NCBI GenBank assembly: GCA_019192545.1
Contig: JAHCMI010000030.1
Span: 29,020 to 93,019, forward strand
From: Rivularia sp. MS3
GTDB lineage: Bacteria > Cyanobacteriota > Cyanobacteriia > Cyanobacteriales > Nostocaceae
Length of the DNA stretch: 64,000 nucleotides
Direction: 5' to 3'
Within the stretch, counting starts at the first letter, position 1. Every line of letters starts with the position of its first letter. The notes beneath the pieces are model-generated. The model saw nothing but the letters and a program-made list of their open reading frames with translations, had not been told where the DNA came from and did not search any database. Both the position numbers and the translations under genes were made by a program. This document shows, in pieces, positions 57,055-64,000 of the stretch.

Positions 57055-58071
57055 ATGTCAGTACCATTAGCTTTTATTATTTGCACAGAACCAGGTCGTT
57101 TAGAACCCCAATCGTTGATGCTTGCAGAAAGCATTCGCAAATTTTGTGGAAATTTAAAAGATACACCAATATACAGTTTTCATCCTAGAACAGGAACACC
57201 TATTGCAGAAGAAACTCAAAAAGAATTTGAAAAATTAGGAGTTATCCACCAGCAACTACCAATTAATGTCGAATTTCACGAATATTATTTAGCAAATAAA
57301 CCCTTGACATGTGCTTATGCAGAACAAAATATAGATGCAGAAGTGCTAGTTTTTCTTGATAGCGATAAGTGCTTTTTCGACGAACCGAAAGAATTTTTAT
57401 TACCAGATGGTTGTAACGTGCGGATGCGTCCCGAATACGGACAAGGTATCGGTTCAACAGGTGCAAACGACTCTCACGAATGGTACTGGCAAAAACTTTA
57501 TCAAGTGTTAGGAGTTAAACAGGAATTTTTTGTAAATACACCAATAGCCAATAAAAAAATTAGAGCATATTGGAATTCTGGTTTAGTTGCAGTTAGAAGA
57601 AATGCCGGTATATTTACATCCTGGAAGCAAAACTTTGAAAAAGTAATGCGTTTAGATATTACTCCTCCCCAAGGTATTTATTTTGTGGAACAGTCAGTTT
57701 TATCTATAACCTTATGTGCTTTGGAAGAAAATGTATCTCATTTTTCCGATAATTATAGCTATCCCCTGCCTTTACACAATCGGCTATCTAAACAGTGGAG
57801 ATTAAAAAAATGGGATGATTTAATTTCAGTTCATTATTTTAATCTATTTTACTATCACGATTGGAATAAACAAATCAAAAACTTGAAAAATTTCAATCTA
57901 AAATCCGATAAATATAAGTGGCTATGTGAAAAAGTCATGGCTTATCAAATGCCTCGAACTTCTGTTTTACACAGACACATGCTTACAGTCAGAAAAGTAG
58001 AGCAAAAACTCAAAGTATTCAACTTGAACTTGAATGTAAGTAATTGGATAGAAAGAGTTGCCAATCTGTAA
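57055..58071 (+). CDS. Putative GT-A glycosyltransferase
   Basis: A 338-residue soluble protein. The VLVFLDSDKCFFDEPKEF segment (near 100) has the DxD pattern and strand order of GT-A glycosyltransferases, and WNSGLVAVRRNAGIFTSWKQNF resembles the GT8-like middle region. The match is partial, so assignment rests on this motif and its place in the cluster. Its 3' end overlaps the next gene by 14 bases. Confidence 0.7.
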   Translation: MSVPLAFIICTEPGRLEPQSLMLAESIRKFCGNLKDTPIYSFHPRTGTPIAEETQKEFEKLGVIHQQLPINVEFHEYYLANKPLTCAYAEQNIDAEVLVFLDSDKCFFDEPKEFLLPDGCNVRMRPEYGQGIGSTGANDSHEWYWQKLYQVLGVKQEFFVNTPIANKKIRAYWNSGLVAVRRNAGIFTSWKQNFEKVMRLDITPPQGIYFVEQSVLSITLCALEENVSHFSDNYSYPLPLHNRLSKQWRLKKWDDLISVHYFNLFYYHDWNKQIKNLKNFNLKSDKYKWLCEKVMAYQMPRTSVLHRHMLTVRKVEQKLKVFNLNLNVSNWIERVANL

Positions 58072-59194
58072 ACAATATCAATACATCTGGCTCCTAACAA
58101 ACCGGGATTTCTTTTGGCTAAGTAAAATTAACCCGGTTTATTCTCAAAAGTATACATATTGTTTGTCGGCTATTCCAACAATAATTTATTTTCTGCAATT
58201 ATTTTTTCAGTCTATGTTGTTTCACGGTTATTACATCTTTTCTACAGAACCTTTGATAGTTTCCTATCTTGGTAGTTACCCTTTCTTCGGTGGGGTAATT
58301 TATCAAGATAAAAAAATCAAATATAAACCTCTACCAAAATGGTTTCGTCCCAAACATCTTCTAGAACATTCTCCCTACTGGTGTGCTGCTCCTAAACAGA
58401 TGTTTTTACGCAAAATAAAATCAATTCTACACAGTTTAGAAGGTAGAACCCACCATTTTATGGTAAATGCAGCAGATGAAGAACAAATGCGTAAACGCTT
58501 CCAAGTTAGAGGAGCGCACTTTAACCAAAACTTTTACATCAACGAGCATTTATATAAAGTTATCGAACAGCCTAAAGTTTACGATGCAATTTACACCGCG
58601 CAACTTAATTCTTCAAAGCGTCTTCCTTTAGCAAAAAATATTGAAAAATTAATGGTTGTATCCTACGGAGGAGATTTACATGCTTACTGCCCGGAATTAA
58701 AACATGCTGATTTCAACAAAGAATTTATTCCGCGCCCGGAATTAGCAAAAAAATACAATCAGGCTCATGTTGGTTTAATTCTTTCAGCATTAGAAGGAGC
58801 AAATCTTGCCTCTAGCGAATACTTACTATGCGGAATTCCTGTAGTCAGTACTCCGAGTAAAGGTGGAAGAGATGAATTTTTTACCCCTGAAAATTCAACT
58901 ATCGTACCCCCACAAGCAGATGCAGTTGCTCAAGCAGTTCAAAATTGGACAAAAATATCACCAAAGCCTGAAAATATTCGCGAACAAACTCTGACAAAAA
59001 TGAATGATTTGAGATTGAAATATTGTGCTTATATTTCTCAAATCATACATCAAGAATCAGGGAAAAAATACGAACCAAAAACCTTAATGGAAAAATATTT
59101 TGGTTCAGCCGCAGGTATTCAATCTCGATATCTCAAATTACAAGATTTGTATCAATTAACTCCGGAGGATTTTCATACTAAGTTTTCAATCTAA
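58058..59194 (+). CDS. Putative GT-B glycosyltransferase
   Basis: A 378-residue frame. The C-terminal half has a family-4-like donor site: HVGLILSALEGANLASSEYLLCGIPVVSTPSKGGRDEFF. The N-terminal half (with FSTEPLIVSYLG) is not recognised. The frame opens at a TTG (58058) inside the end of the preceding gene; the first ATG is 52 codons in (58214). The extra N-terminal sequence reads like real protein, so the TTG start is kept with doubt. The 14-base overlap suggests translational coupling. Confidence 0.7.
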   Translation: MPICKQYQYIWLLTNRDFFWLSKINPVYSQKYTYCLSAIPTIIYFLQLFFQSMLFHGYYIFSTEPLIVSYLGSYPFFGGVIYQDKKIKYKPLPKWFRPKHLLEHSPYWCAAPKQMFLRKIKSILHSLEGRTHHFMVNAADEEQMRKRFQVRGAHFNQNFYINEHLYKVIEQPKVYDAIYTAQLNSSKRLPLAKNIEKLMVVSYGGDLHAYCPELKHADFNKEFIPRPELAKKYNQAHVGLILSALEGANLASSEYLLCGIPVVSTPSKGGRDEFFTPENSTIVPPQADAVAQAVQNWTKISPKPENIREQTLTKMNDLRLKYCAYISQIIHQESGKKYEPKTLMEKYFGSAAGIQSRYLKLQDLYQLTPEDFHTKFSI

Positions 59195-59229
59195 TTTCAA
59201 CAAAACTTACGCTGCGGGCATATTTTTTT

Positions 59230-59296
59230 GTAGGGTGTTGTGACACTGATTTAAATTTTTAGCGTAGCAATAAGTGTTGTTATATGACGCACCACC
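59230..59296 (+). repeat. Dispersed palindromic repeat (GTAGGGTGCTGTGACACT family)
   Basis: gtagggtgttgtgacact at the left, atgacgcaccacc at the right; more degenerate than the 3428 copy. Confidence 0.75.
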
Positions 59297-59360
59297 TACG
59301 ACTAATTAATAAATCTGTAACCTTCAAACTTTGTATAGCATTATATTTACCAAAAGCACT

Positions 59361-60251
59361 ATGAAGAAACCACAACTAGCAGTCATAATGACTTGTTTTA
59401 ATAGACGCAATATTACAGTTTCTTGTTTGCAGGCATTGCATCAACAAATAAATTGTATAGACTTCGATGTTTATTTAACAGACGATGGTAGTTCTGACGG
59501 TACCGCAGATGCAGTCAAAGCTGAATACCCAGCAGTTAATATTCTTCAAGGAAACGGTAATCTATTTTGGGTAGGAGGAATGAGACTTGCATTTGCAGCA
59601 GCAATCCAAAAAGATTATGACTATTATCTTTGGTTGAATGATGACACAATCTTAGAAACAGATGCAATTGAAAACTTATTTACAGTATATAAAAAATTAT
59701 CGCAACAAAGCTATGAAAATTCCATAGTTGTAGGTACCACTAAAGACATATTTACCGGCAAAGCTTCTTATGGTGGTTCGATAAAATCTTCACAATGGTA
59801 TTCAAACAAATATGATTTTTTAGGTTGCACTAAATATATCCAACAATGCGACACTTTCTTCGGTAACTGCGTGTTAATTCCTCGTGCTGTCGTCCAAAAA
59901 GTTGGCAACATTGACGCAGCTTTTATTCACAGTATGGGAGATACAGACTACGGTTTACGGGCAACTAAAAAAGGTTGTTCTATATGGGTTGCACCGGGTT
60001 ACGTCGGAACATGTAGTAAAAATTCAGTTCGCAATAGTTGGGTAGATACAAAATTAACCGTATTTGAACGTTTACAGAAAGTAATCCATATAAAAGCTTT
60101 TCCGATAAAACCTTGGACAGTATTTTGTCGTCGTCATTCTGGATTTTTCTGGTTTATTTATTGGATTCTTCCTTATCTCCGTGCCGTTATCGGCTACAAA
60201 AATTTGGCTGCATCTCCCACATTTGTAGAAGAAATTCCTCAACAAAATTAA
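59361..60251 (+). CDS. Family 2 glycosyltransferase (rhamnosyltransferase-like)
   Basis: About 296 residues from ATG 59361 (an upstream TTG at 59331 is less likely). PQLAVIMTCFNRRNITVSCLQAL and DVYLTDDGSSDGT form the nucleotide-binding part. YYLWLNDDTILETDAIENL is the DxD-like metal site, and IGNCVL/GDTDYGLRATKKGCSIWVAPGY is the acceptor side. This order is typical of GT2 rhamnosyl- or galactofuranosyl-transferases; donor not determinable. Confidence 0.88.
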   Translation: MKKPQLAVIMTCFNRRNITVSCLQALHQQINCIDFDVYLTDDGSSDGTADAVKAEYPAVNILQGNGNLFWVGGMRLAFAAAIQKDYDYYLWLNDDTILETDAIENLFTVYKKLSQQSYENSIVVGTTKDIFTGKASYGGSIKSSQWYSNKYDFLGCTKYIQQCDTFFGNCVLIPRAVVQKVGNIDAAFIHSMGDTDYGLRATKKGCSIWVAPGYVGTCSKNSVRNSWVDTKLTVFERLQKVIHIKAFPIKPWTVFCRRHSGFFWFIYWILPYLRAVIGYKNLAASPTFVEEIPQQN

Positions 60252-60360
60252 TAATTAGGGAATATTGGGGAGATAAGAAGATAAGGGAAATTTAAATTAT
60301 TAACTATTAACTCTTACTTCTAACTTACTTATCAAATTAACTATCTCTTTTTATTTCTTT

Positions 60361-60386
60361 TCTCTGCGTACTTAGCGTCTCTACGG
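60361..60386. repeat. Dispersed repeat fragment (CTCTGCGTACTTAGCGTCTCTACGG type)
   Basis: A GC-richer 25-bp segment of the kind found many times in Nostoc-type genomes, in the 220-bp gap between two glycosyltransferase genes. Heptameric ACTACTA/CTAACTA units follow at about 60427-60460. Confidence 0.5.
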
Positions 60387-60471
60387 TTTTTTTAATCGGT
60401 AATCTTTTACCAGAAAGGGATTAACTACCAACTACTAATTACTAACTACTAACTAATAACTAGGATAGAAA

Positions 60472-61698
60472 ATGTCGCCAAGACTCGGTTTTTTAGCAGC
60501 AGCACCCAGAATTTCAACTCACCCCGACGCGGAAATGTCGGGGCCTCGCTCTCGAATTTTAGGAATTATCAAAGGTTTCAAAGCATTAAATTGGCAAGTT
60601 CAAACATTTATTGTTGGAGATAAAGTACCTCAAAACTGGTCTGCTAAAGGTTCTGGTGAAGCTATCAGCAAAGGATTCCTTCGTACTTTAGCAGTAGACT
60701 TAGTACGATTATGTCTAAGCGTTATTAATTCCTGGAAAAGTTGGCGAGAGTTAGGACGTAAAGTCGATGTGGTTTATGAATATGCCGCAACTTTGCAGTG
60801 TTTGGGATGGATATTCCAACGTCAGGGAATTCCTTGGATTTTGCAAGCTGAAGCTTTACTTTTTTACGAAGCCAAAGCAGAGCGTAAAGCTTTAGTTTTA
60901 GATGGAATTGCTAAATGGATGGAAATTCAAGCATATAAAAAATGCGATGTCTTGGCTTGCGTCAGCGAAACTCTAAAAGATATTTTAGTACGCGATTATG
61001 ATATTCAACCTGACAAAATTATTATAGTTAATAATGCGGTTGATATCGATTTCCTTAATCCTGAATTACATGAACCCAAACGTGTTTTTTCTAGCTTTAC
61101 AGTTGGTTTTGTTGGTAGTTTGTATGCTTGGTCTGGTCTAAATTTACTGCTAGAAGTAATTGCAGAATTACGTAATACTGGTTTAGATATATCGCTGGTT
61201 GTAGTCGGCGACGGTGCTATGAAAGCTGCTTGGGAAAATCTTGCCGAAACTTTAGGAATTTCTGAAAATGTAGCATTTATTGGTAGAGTTCCTTGGCAAG
61301 AAGTACCACAGTATATTGCCGGATGTGACGTTGGATTCTCCGGACAAATACAGCTACAAATGGGTGAAATGTATCTCTCTCCCATGAAACTATACGAATA
61401 TATGTCAATGGCTAAACCAGTTGTTGCATCGGCGTTTGAAGATGCGAAGCGTTTAGTTGATGATAAAACAGGGTTTCTTTTTCAACCAGGAGAAAAAGAC
61501 GATTTAAAACGTGCATTGCTATCTGCTTTTTCCCAACAAGCAGCACTACCAGAAATGGGGCAGTTAGCTCGCACTGAAATAGTCAATCATCATAGCTGGA
61601 ATTCTAGGGTGCAAGTTTTAGTAAAAGGTACGGAGCAAATATTAAATAGACGCTCTTCACCGGCTCAGCTTAATTCTATTTTCAATCTTACCAATTGA
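60472..61698 (+). CDS. Family 4 glycosyltransferase
   Basis: A 408-residue GT-B enzyme. The acceptor side contains MSGPRSRILGIIKGFKAL and VDVVYEYAATLQCLGWIFQRQGIPWILQAEALL. The donor side has FTVGFVGSLYAWSGLNLLLE and the YLSPMKLYEYMSMAKPVVASAFEDAKRLVDDKTGFLF block with its conserved Glu pair. Retaining transfer to the repeat unit is expected. The ATG start follows an AGGATAGAAA stretch. Confidence 0.9.
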   Translation: MSPRLGFLAAAPRISTHPDAEMSGPRSRILGIIKGFKALNWQVQTFIVGDKVPQNWSAKGSGEAISKGFLRTLAVDLVRLCLSVINSWKSWRELGRKVDVVYEYAATLQCLGWIFQRQGIPWILQAEALLFYEAKAERKALVLDGIAKWMEIQAYKKCDVLACVSETLKDILVRDYDIQPDKIIIVNNAVDIDFLNPELHEPKRVFSSFTVGFVGSLYAWSGLNLLLEVIAELRNTGLDISLVVVGDGAMKAAWENLAETLGISENVAFIGRVPWQEVPQYIAGCDVGFSGQIQLQMGEMYLSPMKLYEYMSMAKPVVASAFEDAKRLVDDKTGFLFQPGEKDDLKRALLSAFSQQAALPEMGQLARTEIVNHHSWNSRVQVLVKGTEQILNRRSSPAQLNSIFNLTN

Positions 61699-61735
61699 TA
61701 CTTGACACTAATACTTGAATTCTAATATTTTAACT

Positions 61736-62482
61736 ATGAATAATTCCCCATTAAAATTTCTCGGCGTTCAGGTAAATGCATTAAATATTCTTCAGTTGAA
61801 TAGTTTAGTTGCAGAATCTATTACACAGCAGAAAAAATATCTTATTGCTAATCATAATCTCAACAGTCTGCATATTTTCCATCACGATTCCAAGATGCGG
61901 GAATTCTATAAAAAGGCAGATTATACCCATATTGATGGTATGCCTTTAGTACTGATTGGCAAGCTAAGAGGTTATTCTCTCAAGCGAGAACATCGAGTCA
62001 CTTATGCCGATTGGGTATGGCCTTTAATGGAAGAAGCTGCTACTAAAGGTTGGAAAGTATTTTATCTCGGTTCTAAACCAGGAGTTGCTGATAAAGGAGC
62101 AGAAATTTTACGCCAAAAATTCCCTGGCTTAAAAATTGCTTGCGCTCATGGATATATAGATGTAGACAAAGACAGTCAGGAAAATCAAGATACTATCGCT
62201 GCTATCAATGCTTTTCAACCTCATATCTTAATGGTAGGAATGAGTATGCCACGCCAAGAGCATTGGATACTTGATAATCTTGAACAGCTTCATACCAACG
62301 CAATTTTACCTAGTGGCGCTTGCATGGACTATGTTGCAGGTGTAGTTCCTACTCCACCTCGATGGATGGGAAGGATGGGTTTGGAATGGTCTTATCGTTT
62401 AATTAGCGAGCCAAAAAGGCTATGGAAGCGTTATTTAGTTCAGCCTTGGTTCATTTGTAAATTATTAATTCAAGAATATTGA
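61736..62482 (+). CDS. WecG/TagA/CpsF-family glycosyltransferase (GT26)
   Basis: About 248 residues from ATG 61736; a TTG 21 bases upstream is an alternative. Family landmarks: HNLNSLHIF, YTHIDGMPLVLIGKLRG, VFYLGSKPGVADKGAEIL, FQPHILMVGMSMPRQEHWI, and the closing GRMGLEWSYRLISEPKRLWKRYL that mediates membrane association. It adds the second sugar (ManNAcA-like) to undecaprenyl-PP-sugar in known members. It sits immediately before the initiating transferase. Confidence 0.93.
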   Translation: MNNSPLKFLGVQVNALNILQLNSLVAESITQQKKYLIANHNLNSLHIFHHDSKMREFYKKADYTHIDGMPLVLIGKLRGYSLKREHRVTYADWVWPLMEEAATKGWKVFYLGSKPGVADKGAEILRQKFPGLKIACAHGYIDVDKDSQENQDTIAAINAFQPHILMVGMSMPRQEHWILDNLEQLHTNAILPSGACMDYVAGVVPTPPRWMGRMGLEWSYRLISEPKRLWKRYLVQPWFICKLLIQEY

Positions 62483-62495
62483 GTGAGGTATTGCA

Positions 62496-63923
62496 ATGTC
62501 CGATAACACCATAACCATAGATAACTTCAAACCGGATTTACGTTCATCCAATAGCGCAACTATACAGAGAGGGCTTTTTATCCGGTTGCTGCGCGTAACT
62601 TTACTAATTTGCCTGGATGTTGTATCTCTTAACTTGGCTTGGAATATAGCTGTTAATTATGCTTCCCCTTTACAGTCAGACTGGACGACAAACTCATCCT
62701 TTCTACTGTTAAGTTTGGGAATTCAAGTTGCCATACTTGCCATAACTGGAGTTTACCGAGCCGGCGTACATCGTCGCGATTATTTTAGCCTGATTAAAGC
62801 AGTGTCTTTATCATCAATACTGCTATCGTTAATTGCCTATGCTTACGATCCAACAACTTATATTGCTCGCTCAACTTATTTACTTTATTGGATTGCATCT
62901 GTTACAGCTATTTGTACTACTAGATTTTTATTCAACTTATCAACTAACTTTCTTCGTCAAAATGGCGTAATGCGCCATTCGATGTTTCTCATTGCAGATA
63001 CTCACCAAAAAGAGCAACTGATGAAAATTATCGAAAAAGATGATTGTTACACGGTAAGAGGTTTTGCTGACTCTAGCTGTTTAGATTGGGCTAACAGAGA
63101 AAAAACTTTCTTAACTCTACGTAGTCAAAATGTAGAAGAAGTTTTTATCTCTTGGGATTCCATCAAAAATCGTTCTTTTCTTTGTTGGCATTTTTATAAT
63201 GCTGGAATTACCGTTCATATACTACCTACAGAGAATAGACTTCCTTTTTCCACATCTCGGTTCAGCTTAATTGGAGGTTTACCTTTTCCCACCATTGCAG
63301 CACCAATATTTGCTGGAGTTGATTTCGGCATTAAAAGATTGTTTGACTTTTGTTTTTCGCTGATTCTAATTATCTTGCTTGCACCTGTATATATTTCTAT
63401 TGCCATTCTTATCAAGCTAGATTCTCCCGGCTCAGTATTTTTCCGTCAAAAACGTGTCGGCTTGCACCGTAAAGAGTTTCTGATTTGGAAATTTAGAACA
63501 ATGATTACCGATGCCGAGAAAGTTCAAGCCTCTTTAGAAGCTAAAAACGAAATGAAAGATGGTGTCTTTTTCAAAATGAAAAATGACCCAAGAGTCACAA
63601 GAGTTGGACAATTTTTACGCCGCTATAGTCTCGACGAACTACCGCAATTATTCAACGTTTTAGTTGGCGACATGAGCTTAATTGGTCCTCGCCCCTTACC
63701 AATGCGCGATGTCGAAAAGTTTCAAACCAAGCATTTTATTCGTCAAGAAGTTCTTCCCGGCATTACTGGATTGTGGCAAGTTTCCGGACGTTCTGAAATT
63801 GATAATTTTGACGATGTGATTAAATTAGATATGAACTACATCGAAAATTGGTCAATATTACTTGATTTGAGAATCTTTTTGCGAACTTTTAGAGTTATCC
63901 TCCAAAAAACCGGTGCTTATTAG
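62496..63923 (+). CDS. Polyprenyl-phosphate sugar-1-phosphate transferase (WbaP/EpsE-like)
   Basis: The 475-residue membrane protein has four to five N-terminal helices (~25-140), a CoA-binding-like middle domain (~155-250), a hydrophobic re-entrant helix (~285-310) and the C-terminal sugar transferase catalytic domain. Catalytic landmarks are KLDSPGSVFFRQKRVGL, WKFRTM, RRYSLDELPQLFNVLVGDMSLIGPRP and PGITGLWQVSGR. It loads the first sugar-phosphate onto undecaprenyl phosphate and so begins repeat-unit synthesis. ATG 62496, 13 bp after the GT26 gene, with GTGAGG upstream as ribosome-binding site. Confidence 0.93.
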   Translation: MSDNTITIDNFKPDLRSSNSATIQRGLFIRLLRVTLLICLDVVSLNLAWNIAVNYASPLQSDWTTNSSFLLLSLGIQVAILAITGVYRAGVHRRDYFSLIKAVSLSSILLSLIAYAYDPTTYIARSTYLLYWIASVTAICTTRFLFNLSTNFLRQNGVMRHSMFLIADTHQKEQLMKIIEKDDCYTVRGFADSSCLDWANREKTFLTLRSQNVEEVFISWDSIKNRSFLCWHFYNAGITVHILPTENRLPFSTSRFSLIGGLPFPTIAAPIFAGVDFGIKRLFDFCFSLILIILLAPVYISIAILIKLDSPGSVFFRQKRVGLHRKEFLIWKFRTMITDAEKVQASLEAKNEMKDGVFFKMKNDPRVTRVGQFLRRYSLDELPQLFNVLVGDMSLIGPRPLPMRDVEKFQTKHFIRQEVLPGITGLWQVSGRSEIDNFDDVIKLDMNYIENWSILLDLRIFLRTFRVILQKTGAY

Positions 63924-64000
63924 CTAGTACTCTGTCCCATTAAAATTGACGGGCATATTGTAAATATAAAAAACATTTTCTTCCCCCACTCCCCCACTCT

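Overview
The window looks like chromosomal DNA of a filamentous (Nostocales-type, possibly Rivularia/Calothrix-like) cyanobacterium. The evidence is the low GC content, many copies of the HIP1 octamer GCGATCGC, heptameric short tandem repeats between genes, dispersed palindromic mini-repeats, multidomain GAF/Cache hybrid kinases, a NACHT-WD40 protein and a cyanobacterial-style short-form hisG. No rRNA, prophage, complete insertion sequence or CRISPR array is visible.

Layout. 1-10.5 kb: the 3' end of an unrecognised winged-helix protein, an MscS channel, a cation/Ca2+ antiporter, a two-gene signalling operon (hybrid kinase plus REC-GGDEF protein with a degenerate GGDEF motif) and a DUF3754 membrane protein. 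10.6-11.8 kb: a leftward, partly decayed tRNA array. It has intact Lys, Gln, Arg and Tyr genes, a UAA-reading suppressor-like tRNA, several interrupted or degenerate tRNA-like genes carrying small palindromic insertions, and one promoter with operator-like repeats. 11.9-20 kb: an FAD monooxygenase-like protein, an RTX-tagged serine hydrolase, an AraC pseudogene, an acyltransferase, an OmpR-type regulator, hisG and a methyltransferase. 20-24 kb: cydAB, an ETHE1-like persulfide dioxygenase and a rhodanese lipoprotein, a plausible sulfide-tolerance group. 24-32 kb: an S41 protease, a MazF-type toxin-antitoxin pair beside a decayed DUF433 gene, and a 1496-residue nuclease-like/NACHT/14xWD40 protein preceded by a tandem array of about 73-bp palindromes. 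32.6-34.3 kb: umuDC with an unusual UmuD.

34.7-46.5 kb holds the most coherent candidate system. Two MscS channels with C-terminal cyclic-nucleotide-binding domains flank an HD-domain protein. They are divergent from two tandem membrane Cache-HAMP-histidine kinase-receiver-adenylyl cyclase proteins whose last ~1.2 kb is identical. Together they encode a possible ligand-sensing, cAMP-producing and cAMP-gated channel circuit, with an HD protein as a possible turnover enzyme. This function is inferred.

48.5-63.9 kb: a rightward exopolysaccharide cluster with a Wzz/Wzc-like kinase, seven glycosyltransferases or glycosyltransferase-like proteins, a Wzx flippase, a Wzy-like polymerase, a WecG/TagA transferase and an initiating polyprenyl-phosphate sugar transferase. 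It is preceded by 1.2 kb of AT-rich sequence with no gene.
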